A stretch of DNA of 64,000 nucleotides from Streptococcus lutetiensis (GTDB lineage: Bacteria; Bacillota; Bacilli; Lactobacillales; Streptococcaceae), in assembly GCF_900475675.1 (NCBI RefSeq), contig NZ_LS483403.1:1116001-1180000 (forward strand), given 5' to 3'. Shown here piece by piece: positions 9,984 through 19,400 of the stretch. Each line of letters begins with the position of its first letter. Positions within the stretch are counted from its first letter, which is position 1. A program made the position numbers and the translations under genes. The notes beneath the pieces are model-generated. The model saw nothing but the letters and a program-made list of their open reading frames with translations, searched no databases and had not been told where the DNA came from.

Positions 9984-10066
9984 CTTAATACACCTCGCTC
10001 AATTGATTTTATTACTATTATCTTAACATGATTAGGCTAAATAATCAAATAAGTACTGCAAGAAAT

Positions 10067-10795
10067 TTACAATTCAATGTCAAATATTTCTAGTTTCGCT
10101 AGCTCTTCTGCTGTCAATCGACGCCACTCACCGAGTGATAAATTTTCATCCAACTGTAATGGCCCCATACTCAAACGTTCTAAATCTGTGACTTCCTTGC
10201 CACAAGCTAAAACCATGCGTTTGACTTGGTGGAATTTTCCTTCTTTGATTGTGATAGCAACTAAGCTTGTCTTTGTAACTTCATCAATTTCTAAAATCTC
10301 TAGTTGCGCTGGTTGACACGTGAAATCTTTCAACTCGATGCCTTTAGCAAAACGTTCGACATCTTCTGCTGTCATAATCCCAGCTACTTTAGCACGATAC
10401 AACTTATCAACATGCTTTTTAGGCGAAAGCATAACATGAGCAAGTTTACCATTATTTGTTAAAAGCAAAAGCCCATGAGTATCAATATCTAATCGCCCAA
10501 CGGGAAAGGCTTCTTTATCCCAAGCTGTCTTATCCAGCAAATCTAGGACCGTTTTATGATGATTGTCCTCGGTTGCAGAAATGACCCCTTTTGGTTTATT
10601 AAGCATGTAATAAACGTATTTTTCATAAGACAGATTTTGTCCCCGACAAATGACTTGATCTACTTTTTCATCGATTTGTGTCTTAGGAGAGGTTTCGATT
10701 TTTCCATTGACAGAGACTTGCTTTTTCTTAAGAAGCTGTTTGACTTCTGTGCGTGAGCCCTGACCTACTTCAACTAAAAATTTATCTAAACGCAT
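10067..10795 (-). CDS. rsuA: Pseudouridine synthase, RsuA type (16S rRNA)
   Basis: 242 residues: an N-terminal S4 RNA-binding domain (residues 1-60, MRLDKFLVEVGQGSR) and an RsuA/RluB/E/F catalytic domain. The catalytic Asp lies in PVGRLDIDTHGLLLLTNNG (about 97-115). The KFHQVKRM motif is typical. Short RsuA-type enzymes modify 16S rRNA at position 516; RluB-type substrates cannot be fully excluded. It is followed on the same strand by the DUF4044 gene 84 bases away. Confidence 0.88.
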   Translation of the reverse strand: MRLDKFLVEVGQGSRTEVKQLLKKKQVSVNGKIETSPKTQIDEKVDQVICRGQNLSYEKYVYYMLNKPKGVISATEDNHHKTVLDLLDKTAWDKEAFPVGRLDIDTHGLLLLTNNGKLAHVMLSPKKHVDKLYRAKVAGIMTAEDVERFAKGIELKDFTCQPAQLEILEIDEVTKTSLVAITIKEGKFHQVKRMVLACGKEVTDLERLSMGPLQLDENLSLGEWRRLTAEELAKLEIFDIEL

Positions 10796-10845
10796 ATATT
10801 TCCTTTTACTAATATGATACTTTCATTGTACCATTTTTTAAGTCA

Positions 10846-10880
10846 TAAAAAAACAAGACTCGATAGGCTCGAACCTTGTC
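10846..10880 (-). terminator. Terminator after first oppA-like gene
   Basis: Minus-strand hairpin with outer pairs ACAAG / CTTGT and inner pairs TCGA / TCGA around GCCTA, followed by seven Ts. It lies 20 bases after the stop at 10900. Confidence 0.75.
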
Positions 10881-10899
10881 TCATTATTACTAGAATGAT

Positions 10900-12546
10900 T
10901 TATTTTTTGTATGCGTAAGTGAAGTCAACTTGCAATCCTGTTGAGTTACGAACAAGACCTTTAAGGTCAGGATTTTGAAGTGACTTAGTGCTACGGAAGT
11001 AGATTGGGTTGTAAAGTGCGTTATCGTAAAGTGCTTTTTCAGCAGCTTTATAATCATCAGCAGCAGCTTGTGCATCTAATGCATCAGTAGTGATTGCTTT
11101 TTTGTATGCAGCATCGTAATCAGCATTTGAGAATTTACCGTAGTTGTATGATGAATCAGTTGTGAAGAGTCCATAGAATGTTGAACCTTCTGGATAGTCA
11201 CCACCCCAAAGAACAAGAGCAACATCAAAGTTTTGGTTCTTAGTATCTTCTAGACGTTGTTTGAAAGTAACAAATTTTTCTTCAACTTTCAATCCTGGAA
11301 GAGCTTCTTCCCAAGTTTGTTTGATGTAGTCAACTGAAGCTTTTGCAACCGGTGCATCTGAGTCAGCTGTGATAGTCAATTTAACTGAGTCTGTACCAAG
11401 TTCTGAAAGACCTTCTTTGAAGAGTTTTGCAGCTTCTTTCTTATCATAGCTGTAACCAGGTGATACGTATTTAGTCAAGTCTGTTCCATCAGGAAGTTTT
11501 TCAAGACCTGTTGGAACAAGCGCTGTTGCAGCTTTTGAACCAGTATCGATAGCAGCTTTAACGATACCTTCACGGTCAGTTGCTAAGTTAAGGGCTTGAC
11601 GGATTTTAGTATTGTTCAAAGCAGTAACTGTACCAGTTTGGTTGTAAACCATGTAAGCTGTTGTTGCTTCTGGAACTGTAACTACATCGTCACGATTTTT
11701 ATTTGCTTTGAATGTAGCTTCTGTATTTGAAATGTTTGCTGTATCAACGTCACCATCTTTGTACATTTGAACAGCTGTATCAGGTTTCTTGATTGTTTGG
11801 ACGTTTACTTTCTTAGTTTTAACGTCTTTTGCATCCCAGTAATATTTGTTTTTCACAAGTGTGAAGTTACCGCTTGTACCGTTCCATTTTTTAACAGTGT
11901 ATGGACCTGAGTACAAAGCTTTTTCTGATGTTGTACCATAGTCATCACCTGCTTTTTCAACAAATGCTTTACTTTGTGGCATGAAGTTAGCAAATGATAG
12001 AAGGCTCATAAATTGTGGAGATGGGTTAGACAAAGTAAAGATAACTTTGTTTCCGTCGGCTTTAACTCCAAGTTCATCAAGACCTTTTGTACCAGAAATA
12101 ACTTCATCAGCGTTCAATACATGAGCATCTGATACTAGGTAAGAATATTCTGAAGCAGTTTTTGGATCTGCAATACGTTGCCATGTGTAAACAAAATCTT
12201 CTGCAGTCAAATCACTACCGTCTGACCATTTAAGACCATCACGCAATGTCGCAGTGTATGTCAAACCATCTTCTGAAACATCAACACTTTTAGCCAAATC
12301 TGGTTGCAATTTTCCATCTTTATCAACACGGAGAAGGTTACTTCCTGAGTTACCAATAGCAATTGATGAGTAAGTATCAGTTACTTTAGAAATATCAAGA
12401 GTACTGATTTCAGTTGGCACGAACCAATTGATATCTTTGCTAGCAGATTTTGATGATGCGTTATTTCCACCACATGCTGCTAGTGTAGCAACAGACAACA
12501 ATGTGACAGCCCCAAGACCGACACGTTTTAAAGATTTAATATCCAT
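10900..12546 (-). CDS. Peptide ABC transporter substrate-binding lipoprotein (copy 1)
   Basis: A 548-residue family 5 (OppA/DppA) binding protein. AGGAGG sits seven bases before ATG 12546, so the earlier frame start is not used. The lipobox LAAC (about residues 21-24) predicts a diacylglycerol anchor outside the membrane. The family core is clear: DGLKWSDGSDLTAEDFVYTW and the later NFDVALVLWGGDYPEGSTFY. No permease or ATPase gene is adjacent, so it probably feeds an Opp system elsewhere. It is closely similar to the next gene, a tandem duplication. Some relatives bind pheromones. Confidence 0.9.
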   Translation of the reverse strand: MDIKSLKRVGLGAVTLLSVATLAACGGNNASSKSASKDINWFVPTEISTLDISKVTDTYSSIAIGNSGSNLLRVDKDGKLQPDLAKSVDVSEDGLTYTATLRDGLKWSDGSDLTAEDFVYTWQRIADPKTASEYSYLVSDAHVLNADEVISGTKGLDELGVKADGNKVIFTLSNPSPQFMSLLSFANFMPQSKAFVEKAGDDYGTTSEKALYSGPYTVKKWNGTSGNFTLVKNKYYWDAKDVKTKKVNVQTIKKPDTAVQMYKDGDVDTANISNTEATFKANKNRDDVVTVPEATTAYMVYNQTGTVTALNNTKIRQALNLATDREGIVKAAIDTGSKAATALVPTGLEKLPDGTDLTKYVSPGYSYDKKEAAKLFKEGLSELGTDSVKLTITADSDAPVAKASVDYIKQTWEEALPGLKVEEKFVTFKQRLEDTKNQNFDVALVLWGGDYPEGSTFYGLFTTDSSYNYGKFSNADYDAAYKKAITTDALDAQAAADDYKAAEKALYDNALYNPIYFRSTKSLQNPDLKGLVRNSTGLQVDFTYAYKK

Positions 12547-12589
12547 AATGGATCCTCCTACCATATAACTTTCTTTCGGTATACAAGGT

Positions 12590-12625
12590 ATTATAACACA
12601 ATATTTTCTAAAAATACAGAAAATT
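12590..12625 (-). promoter_or_regulatory. Extended -10 promoter and CodY-like boxes of oppA copy 1
   Basis: On the minus strand, TG-T-TATAAT gives an extended -10 (TATAAT at 12590-12595). Just upstream are two overlapping sites resembling the CodY consensus AATTTTCWGAAAATT: 12611-12625 and 12602-12616, each about 12 of 15 matches. They cover the -35 region, consistent with repression by CodY when branched amino acids are plentiful. CodY control is inferred. Confidence 0.6.
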
Positions 12626-12891
12626 TGTAAATTAATTAAAATTTCAAAAAGATTGCTTACACTTATTTTTCACTCATTTTGCAGACATTTAGACTAATAG
12701 TGCTGAAAATTGTTCATTATTTTATAAAAATTCACTTTTTTGGTGATTTACAATCAGTTTTCTTTTGTCATTTTTAGCGATTATTAGAGTTTTAATCACT
12801 CAAATAATCATACTTCTCAAAGCATTTTTCACTGTATAAAAGCTAACATCATTTTACATGTTTTTACATAAAAAGTATAAATATCACGCAC
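12626..12891. other. AT-rich intergenic stretch between the oppA-like genes
   Basis: Together with its flanking promoter and terminator this makes a gap of about 400 bases. I see no ORF, RNA gene or clear repeat in it. The base composition is very AT-rich. Confidence 0.5.
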
Positions 12892-12924
12892 AAAAAATAA
12901 GCCAAAATATCTGTTGGGCTTATT
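12892..12924 (-). terminator. Terminator after second oppA-like gene
   Basis: Minus-strand arms AATAAGCC / GGCTTATT with a T-run, 22 bases past the stop at 12947. Confidence 0.85.
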
Positions 12925-12946
12925 TGGTTAAACTAAATTCTAATGC

Positions 12947-14596
12947 TTATTTTTTATAAGCATGGCTAAAGTCCACTGTTAGACCTGTTGAGTTACGAAC
13001 AAGTCCTTTAAGAGATGGATTTTGAAGCCATTTTGTACTACGGAAGAAGATTGGGTTGTAGTGTGCACCTTCGTAAAGAACTTTTTCTGCAGTCTTATAA
13101 TCTTCTGCAGCAGCATCTGTATTCAAAGCATCTTCTGTGAGTGCTTTATTATAAGCAGCATCAAATTCATCACTAGATACTTTACCATAGTTGTATGCCG
13201 AAGTTGATGAGAACAAGCCATAGAATGTTGACCCTTCTGGATAATCTCCGCCCCAAGAAACTAGTGCAGCTTCAAAGTTTTGGTTTTTAGTATCTTCAAG
13301 ACGTTGTTTGAAAGTTACAAATTTTTCTTCAATCTTCAATCCTGGAAGAGCTTCTTCCCAGCTTTGTTTGATGTAGTCAACAGCTGCTTTTGTCACAGCA
13401 TCATCTGAATCAGCAGTCACTGTCAATTTAACTGAGTCTGTTCCAAGTTCTGCTAAACCTTCTTTAAATAATTTAGCGGCAGCTTTTTCATCATATTTAT
13501 AACCTGGTTCAACATATTTAGAAAGGTCAGTACCATCAGTTAATTTAGCAAGACCTGGTGTTGCAAGAGCTGTGGCAGGTTTTGAACCTGTATCAATAGC
13601 TGCTTCGACAACTCCTTTACGGTCAGTCGCTAGGTTAAGCGCTTGACGGATTTTTTCATTAGCGAGAGGAGCTACTGAACCAGTTTCATTATAAACGATG
13701 TAAGTCATACGAGCTTCTGGAACTGGAACGGCATTTTTGTTACCTTTATTAGCTTTGTAGATAGATGATGTTGCTGAGATATTTGCTGTGTCTAGCTCAC
13801 CATTTTTATACATTTGGACAGCGGTATCTGCTTTTTTGATTGCTTGAAGGTTAACTTTAGCAGTCTTGACGTTTTTAGCATCCCAGTAGTATTTATTTTT
13901 AACGAGTTTGAAAGTACCATCACTACCATTCCAATCTTTTACAGTGTATGGGCCTGAGTAGATTTGGTCTTTAGAAGTTGTAGCGTATTTGTCATCTTCT
14001 TTTTCAACAAATGCTTTTTTCTGTGGCATGAAGTTAGAAAAGGCAAGGTAATACTTGAACTGTGGACATGGACTTGTAAGGGTAAAGATAACTTTGTTGC
14101 CATCAGCTTTAACACCAAGCTGGTTAAGGTCAGAAAGTTCACCTGAGTTAATCTTGTCAGCATTCTCCAGATGAGATTCAACAGCTAGATAAGAATATTC
14201 AGAAGCTGTTTTCGGATCAACCATGCGTTGCCATGTGTAAACAAAGTCTTCTGCTGTCAAAGCACTGCCATCTGACCATTTAAGACCATCACGCAGTGTT
14301 GCTGTGTATGTCAAACCATCTTCTGACACTTCAACACTTTTTGCCAAATCTGGTTTTGGTTCACCTTTTTTGTCAACACGAAGAAGGTTACTTGATGAAT
14401 TCCCAATTGCCAAAGCTGAATATTGGTCAGTGTGTTTTGAAATATCAAGTGACAAGATTTCAGTTGGTGTGTACCAATTGATTTCGTCTTTGTTAGCAGC
14501 TGATTTATTATCGCCACCACATGCAGCCAATAGAGCGACAGAAGCCAAACTTACCGCTCCCAAACCAACACGTTTCCAAGTTGATTTTCTTTCCAT
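12947..14596 (-). CDS. Peptide ABC transporter substrate-binding lipoprotein (copy 2)
   Basis: A 549-residue paralogue of the preceding gene, similar along its whole length (for example EDTKNQNFEAALVSWGGDYP). Signal peptide and lipobox LAAC are at residues 1-25. AGGAGG lies nine bases before ATG 14596. It is an extracytoplasmic lipoprotein for peptide capture, without its own permease. It differs from copy 1 near the N-terminus (DKDEIN) and around residues 130-150, so specificity may have diverged. Each gene has its own promoter and terminator, so the two can be regulated separately. Confidence 0.9.
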   Translation of the reverse strand: MERKSTWKRVGLGAVSLASVALLAACGGDNKSAANKDEINWYTPTEILSLDISKHTDQYSALAIGNSSSNLLRVDKKGEPKPDLAKSVEVSEDGLTYTATLRDGLKWSDGSALTAEDFVYTWQRMVDPKTASEYSYLAVESHLENADKINSGELSDLNQLGVKADGNKVIFTLTSPCPQFKYYLAFSNFMPQKKAFVEKEDDKYATTSKDQIYSGPYTVKDWNGSDGTFKLVKNKYYWDAKNVKTAKVNLQAIKKADTAVQMYKNGELDTANISATSSIYKANKGNKNAVPVPEARMTYIVYNETGSVAPLANEKIRQALNLATDRKGVVEAAIDTGSKPATALATPGLAKLTDGTDLSKYVEPGYKYDEKAAAKLFKEGLAELGTDSVKLTVTADSDDAVTKAAVDYIKQSWEEALPGLKIEEKFVTFKQRLEDTKNQNFEAALVSWGGDYPEGSTFYGLFSSTSAYNYGKVSSDEFDAAYNKALTEDALNTDAAAEDYKTAEKVLYEGAHYNPIFFRSTKWLQNPSLKGLVRNSTGLTVDFSHAYKK

Positions 14597-14640
14597 GAAC
14601 TTTTTCCTCCTACCATAAACTTTCTTTCGGTATGTCTGGT

Positions 14641-14676
14641 ATTATAACACACTATTTTCTAAAAATACAGAAAATT
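14641..14676 (-). promoter_or_regulatory. Promoter and CodY-like boxes of oppA copy 2
   Basis: TATAAT (14641-14646, minus strand) and the two overlapping CodY-like sites (14662-14676, 14653-14667) are arranged exactly as at copy 1. About 75 upstream bases are nearly identical, so the duplication carried the control region. The remaining gap to 14893 shows no gene. Confidence 0.6.
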
Positions 14677-14893
14677 TTTAAAATTAATAAAAATTTCAAA
14701 AACTTACTTTATGATAGTAAGAAGCCATTTATGACTGAAAAATGGTGAAATTGCTTGAAAATACAAGCTTTTTTGGCAAAAATCACTACTTCTGGTATTC
14801 TTGTTTTTTCACTTTTAGCAAAAATTAAAAAACAAAAGCATGAAATTTTACGTTTCTTTCCTGCAAAATAGGTGAGAAAAACTAACACTATAA

Positions 14894-14920
14894 TAAAAAA
14901 GAATGCCCCAAGGACATCCT
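14894..14920 (-). terminator. Terminator after the SulP gene
   Basis: Minus strand: GGATGTCC pairs with GGGCATTC (two wobbles) around TTG(G), followed by six Ts. It lies 11 bases past the stop at 14931. Confidence 0.7.
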
Positions 14921-14930
14921 TTCATCTATA

Positions 14931-16592
14931 TTATTTTTCTAAAGTTGCTGCGCGTTTTAGTGAAGCATCGATATTTTCACAAAGGTTTTCTTGACCAACT
15001 TTTTCAACAAAACCAGCTTTTTCCATTACGTGATAAGGTTGTTTATTCACGTGAGAAAGAATCAATGTCATGCCACGTTTTTGACAGATTTCAAGTGTTT
15101 CTTCAAGAGCTTCAAGTCCTGAAATATCCATAGCAGGGACGTTACGCATACGAAGAATCAAAACATTTTTATTTTTCCCTTCTTCATGAGTGAAGTTAAG
15201 GAAGTCATTGGCTGCACCGAAGAACAATGAACCGAAGATTTCATAAACAACTGTATTACTTGGAACATATTTCAAATCAGTGTTTTCTGGAAGTTCAGCA
15301 TCATCAAGGCTATCTTTATCAATCCATTGACGAACTGCGGCAACGTCTGACATACGTTTAAGGAATAAGAAGGCAGCCAAAACCATACCAAATTCGATGG
15401 CTACAACAAGGTCAAAGAAGACTGTCAACACAAGTGTAATCACCAAGACAGCAATATCACTTTTAGGTGCTTTTTTGAGCATGTGAGCAAATGTACGCCA
15501 ACCACTCATGTTATAAGCAACCATAATCAAGATTGAAGCAAGACAGCTCATTGGGATAAGTGATGCATAAGGCATCAAGAACAAGAGGATCAAGAGCAAT
15601 GTCACAGCGTGAGCCATACCAGCGATTGGTGTACGACCACCATTTTTAACGTTGGCTGCTGTACGAGCGATAGCCCCTGTAGCAGGGATACCACCAAAGA
15701 GAGCAGACATCATGTTACCAACACCTTGTCCGACCAATTCAGCATTAGAACGGTGGTGACTACCAATCATACCATCTGAAACCACACATGAAAGAAGTGA
15801 TTCGATAGAAGCTAAGATTGCAATAGTGAAGGCTGGTGAAATCATTTGACGGATAAGGCCAAATGACAATTCAGGCATTGTAAATGACGGTAAACCAGCT
15901 TTGATAGTGTACAAGTCCCCGATTGTCTTAACTGACATGTGACCAAATCCAACAAGAGCTGTTGTTACGATAATAGCAACAAGAGAACCTGGGATTTTTT
16001 GAGAAACTCGTGGCCAAAAGATTTGGATAAGCAAAGCAATCATACCAATCAAAAGCGTAGGCCAGTTAATGGTATTGATATGTTGAGCGTAAGCTACCAT
16101 TTTCTCAACGAATTCAGCTGGAACAGCACCCATACTTAGTCCGAAGAAATCTTTTAATTGACCAACAAAGATTCCGATAGCGATACCTAATGTGAACCCT
16201 ACTGTGATTGTTTTAGGGATGAATTTAATCAAATCTCCAAAACGAAGAAGCCCCATGATAATCATCATGATACCAGCTAAGAATGTTGCAATAGTAAGAC
16301 CTGCCATACCATATTGAGCAATAATACCGTAGATGATAACAACAAATGCTGCAGTTGATCCACCGATTTGGACACGACTGCCACCTAAAAATGAAATAAA
16401 AAAACCTGCGACAACGGCAGTATAAAGACCTTGTTCTGGATTAACACCTGATGCAATCGCTAAGGCAATTGACAATGGTAAGGCAATGATTGCCACAATA
16501 ATCCCCGCAACAAGGTCTTTTGCAAACTGCGCACCCGAATAATTTTTAAGAGTACTAAACAGTTTTGGCTTAATATAGTTAAAAGCGTCCAT
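14931..16592 (-). CDS. SulP family anion transporter
   Basis: A 553-residue inner-membrane transporter of the SulP/SLC26 family. The N-terminal two thirds form the multi-helix transport core (starting with the family pattern DLVAGIIVAIIALPLSIALA), and residues about 440-545 form a cytoplasmic STAS domain (VLILRMRNVPAMDISGLEAL). SulP proteins carry sulfate, bicarbonate or dicarboxylates; the substrate cannot be told here. No carbonic anhydrase gene is adjacent. AGGAGG precedes the ATG by a few bases. Confidence 0.9.
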   Translation of the reverse strand: MDAFNYIKPKLFSTLKNYSGAQFAKDLVAGIIVAIIALPLSIALAIASGVNPEQGLYTAVVAGFFISFLGGSRVQIGGSTAAFVVIIYGIIAQYGMAGLTIATFLAGIMMIIMGLLRFGDLIKFIPKTITVGFTLGIAIGIFVGQLKDFFGLSMGAVPAEFVEKMVAYAQHINTINWPTLLIGMIALLIQIFWPRVSQKIPGSLVAIIVTTALVGFGHMSVKTIGDLYTIKAGLPSFTMPELSFGLIRQMISPAFTIAILASIESLLSCVVSDGMIGSHHRSNAELVGQGVGNMMSALFGGIPATGAIARTAANVKNGGRTPIAGMAHAVTLLLILLFLMPYASLIPMSCLASILIMVAYNMSGWRTFAHMLKKAPKSDIAVLVITLVLTVFFDLVVAIEFGMVLAAFLFLKRMSDVAAVRQWIDKDSLDDAELPENTDLKYVPSNTVVYEIFGSLFFGAANDFLNFTHEEGKNKNVLILRMRNVPAMDISGLEALEETLEICQKRGMTLILSHVNKQPYHVMEKAGFVEKVGQENLCENIDASLKRAATLEK

Positions 16593-16735
16593 CTTTTCCT
16601 CCTACTTTTATTTGTTCTCATACCCTTACAAGAACTGACGTTACCATTTTATCACACCGAAAATTAGAATTCTAGGTCTCATCGTATAAAATAACTTAGT
16701 ATTTGCGCATTTTTTGCCCATTATTCCATCAAAAA

Positions 16736-16749
16736 CATTCTTAAGAATG
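16736..16749. repeat. Perfect 14-bp palindrome upstream of sulP
   Basis: CATTCTTAAGAATG is self-complementary and lies about 145 bases before the SulP start, between it and a pseudogene. It may be an operator. Nothing else in 16593-16850 stands out. Confidence 0.4.
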
Positions 16750-16812
16750 AAAAAACATTTCAAACTTAAAAAAAGCGCTGCACGACGTTTTAGACCCTAT
16801 TTTTGAAAATCG

Positions 16813-17669
16813 TCAAAAATACCATCTCAACTTTTCAGAATATTTTCCGAAATAAAAAATCTGAGATTCCCTCAGACTTCTTCTTTGTGGTTTTAGACAA
16901 ATTTGCTTGATACATTGGCACCATTTTTCAGGATAAGATACCAAGAGTTCCTCGTAGCGATACTCTTGAGGGTGAATAATGGCATTTTTAAAATGATTAT
17001 TATAGCGTTTCAAATATTTCTTTCCCATCTTCTGCGCGTAAAAAATGTGCACCTGACAGTCGCTGCTTTCTACATGACAAGGTAATGTGTAATTAAGTCA
17101 AAAAAATATTGATTAAAGAGCGATGTCTTGCTGACAAACTCCGTCCCTTTTACAAAGGAAAAAATTTCTTTTACATAAGAATCTGTATCAGATACTTTTT
17201 CAAAATAGCTATGCAGACATTTTGGCTTAAAGCACCCTTTTGTCACATATGGCCACATCAACTTAACCAAGAGTTTACTCTTCAAATAAGCAGGCAGGCG
17301 ACCTGACTGGTCAAAATCAGAGGTGCAAATCACCGCATAAGATAACTGGATTTTTCTTCTTGCGACTAAATGTGCTACAAAAGTCCCACCAAGTGAGGAA
17401 CCATAGATAGCTAACACTTTTCCCTAATAAGAATGCTTGATATGTACTTCAATCTTTTCAATTTCTGCTAAAACCGACGTGTAATCACTTCTGCCTTTCA
17501 TATCAAATCCCGTGTAAGAAACAACAACGACAAAAAAATCTTCTATCAAACTAGGAATAACTTTTGCAAAGTTAGTATACCAGTGACACATGGTTCCTGG
17601 TAAGAAGATGATAATCGGTTTTGAAGAATCACCAAATTCATGACATAACATGACTAAACTTACACTCAC
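16813..17669 (-). pseudogene. Alpha/beta hydrolase, broken
   Basis: Three pieces in order make one alpha/beta hydrolase. The first (17424-17669) has the start of the fold (KPIIIFLPGTMCHW). The frame then hits TAG at about 17422-17424 and continues in phase into GKVLAIYGSSLGGTFVAHLV, which holds the nucleophile elbow GSSLGG. Near 17086-17100 a frameshift follows; the last piece reads CQVHIFYAQKMGKKYLKRY then HPQEYRYEELLVSYPEKWCQ, with a candidate catalytic His. So there is one nonsense codon and one frameshift. No working enzyme is expected. Confidence 0.85.
16853..16876 (-). terminator. Terminator after the hydrolase remnant
   Basis: Minus strand: TCTGAG-GGAAT-CTCAGA followed by TTTTTT. It sits within the apparent last reading frame of the remnant, so the original gene probably ended near 16890. 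Confidence 0.8.
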
Positions 17670-17768
17670 CTTCTAAATTGACATCGACTCCCTAGCATTA
17701 TATCACTTTATCAAGAAAAAAAGCTGTAACAACTTGTGCTACAGTCGATTTAACTTATCTATAATTTC

Positions 17769-18233
17769 TTAGTAGAGATTATGTTGCATGTTTTGATAAT
17801 CTTTAAAGAGTTTCAAACAATCATCATGACCAAGCTGAACAAGGTAGTCTTCAGGGAGATTTTTTCGTCCTCCCATGAGCTCATCAAAGCGTTGGTCACA
17901 AAAACCAATCATGGCGTTATCAGCAATTGTACAACCATAATAAACTTTATCAATATTTGCCCAAAGACAAGCTGCTAGACACATTGGACACGGCTCTCCA
18001 GTTGTAAACAAACTTGTTCCTGACAAATCATGCGTGCTAAGCATTTGACATGCTGCTCTGATTGCCGTCACTTCTCCATGTGCCGTTGGATCGTGGTGAG
18101 CTAGGACCATGTTGTGTCCACTAGCAATGATCTTGCCATCTTTTACGATAACCGCACCAAAGGGGCCACCATCTCCTTTTTTAATCCCTTCGTAAGCCTC
18201 TTCAATAGCTTTTTGCATGTATTCATTATCCAT
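17769..18233 (-). CDS. Nucleoside/guanine deaminase family protein
   Basis: A 154-residue zinc-dependent cytidine/deoxycytidylate deaminase-fold protein. It has the zinc motifs HGE (in DPTAHGEVTAIRAAC) and PCPMC, the layout of GuaD-type guanine deaminases, with a matching C-terminal half. The frame opens at 18251, but AAAGGGG lies eight bases before ATG 18233, which I prefer. The region just before the start contains the palindrome GGGGCGCCCC. Guanine as substrate is likely but not certain; tRNA adenosine deaminases usually have a different C-terminus. Confidence 0.8.
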   Translation of the reverse strand: MDNEYMQKAIEEAYEGIKKGDGGPFGAVIVKDGKIIASGHNMVLAHHDPTAHGEVTAIRAACQMLSTHDLSGTSLFTTGEPCPMCLAACLWANIDKVYYGCTIADNAMIGFCDQRFDELMGGRKNLPEDYLVQLGHDDCLKLFKDYQNMQHNLY

Positions 18234-18328
18234 ATGGGGCGCCCCTTTCATATCTGTTAACTTAAGTATATCACACTTTTAAGAAAGCGTTATTATAAAA
18301 AATGATTTACATTATGTAATAGTAAGTC

Positions 18329-18739
18329 TTAAGTCCACAAAGAGGTGATAAACAAAGGTGAGCAATTTTCGCTTTTAACAAAACCACAATTTTCATAGAA
18401 ATCAATCTCCTTATTGTAGTCAATCACAGCAATTCTCATAAAGGATTTGTATTTTTCTTTGACCAGTTGAATCAACTTACTTCCAATCGTGTGACCTTGA
18501 TAGACAGGATCAACAAGCAAATAATGAATATAAACATTCATCACCCCATCATCCATGGCACAAATCATGCCAACTAATTGGTCGCCGTCCCATGCTGAAT
18601 AAACAGTACTAAAATTCTGCATAGCAAGAACTAACTTTTCAGGGTAATGCCCCGAAGACCACTCCACCGAAAGGAACAGATGTTCCAAATCACTGCACTT
18701 GAAACTCTGGATAGATTTGTATTCAATATCAGCTGCCAT
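18329..18739 (-). CDS. GNAT family N-acetyltransferase
   Basis: A 136-residue single-domain acetyltransferase. The acetyl-CoA loop is seen in VDPVYQGHTIGSKLI (about residues 76-90), and the C-terminal FYENCGFVKSE strand is typical. GAGG precedes the ATG. The substrate is unknown. It appears intact in a region where several neighbours are broken. Confidence 0.82.
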   Translation of the reverse strand: MAADIEYKSIQSFKCSDLEHLFLSVEWSSGHYPEKLVLAMQNFSTVYSAWDGDQLVGMICAMDDGVMNVYIHYLLVDPVYQGHTIGSKLIQLVKEKYKSFMRIAVIDYNKEIDFYENCGFVKSENCSPLFITSLWT

Positions 18740-18793
18740 ACTATAACCTCTTTCTTTGGTCAGGTAATTCTTCTCGGTTAGTTATCACGCGCT

Positions 18794-19390
18794 TTAGTTT
18801 ATGTCCTCAGTTAATTTGTCTGGTAAATGATGTAAATACATGTCAATGGCATCAGTATTTTTTTCAAGAACTGCCATTAAACCTCGATCTGGTTGTGAAT
18901 GATTATCATGATAGTCAATCTCTCCAATATCATTAGGATAAAAAGCAAGTTTATCACCATCTAACGAAAACTCTGCTTGAACATTTTTCTTATTTCCTCT
19001 AGCATCTAGGCGAAGCCATTTTCCTATAGAATCAAGATAGACAGTATTAAGAGCATGGATGCAATAGCCCATATCTGGAGTAGTTCCAAGTATCAAGCGC
19101 TGATAAGAAAAAACTGATGGAGTACCATTAGCACGAAGTAGTGCTGCTAAAAGATTAGCTTTTGTCCAACAAATGCCAACCCCTTCACGAAGACAATCAC
19201 TCGCTGAAACTGTCACGCGCTTATCTTTAACATCCCATGAATGGTGGATATCATCTCTCACAAAATGAAAAGTATTTTTTACCAAGTCAATTTGGTCACT
19301 ACTTTTTTCCTTTAACTCAAGAGCATACTTTTAAATCTCAGGATTGTAATAGTCAACATACTTACTATCTTCTAAATAAGTTTGCTTCAT
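18794..19390 (-). pseudogene. Transglutaminase-like cysteine protease fold protein, with early stop
   Basis: AGGAGAG precedes ATG 19390, giving MKQTYLEDSKYVDYYNPEI and then TAA at codon 20 (19331-19333). The same frame continues with KYALELKEKSSDQIDLVKNT into a complete transglutaminase core: Cys in EGVGICWTKANLLAALLRAN, His in YCIHALNTVYL, Asp in WLRLDARG. So a single nonsense codon breaks an otherwise full gene of about 198 codons. Restart at TTG 19285 could give 163 residues that keep the catalytic triad, so some function is not excluded. Confidence 0.82.
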
Positions 19391-19400
19391 AATCTCTCCT

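Noticed and set aside
16903..17306. Plus-strand ORFs opposite the hydrolase remnant
   Set aside because: Short, without ribosome sites, and explained as antisense of the broken hydrolase.
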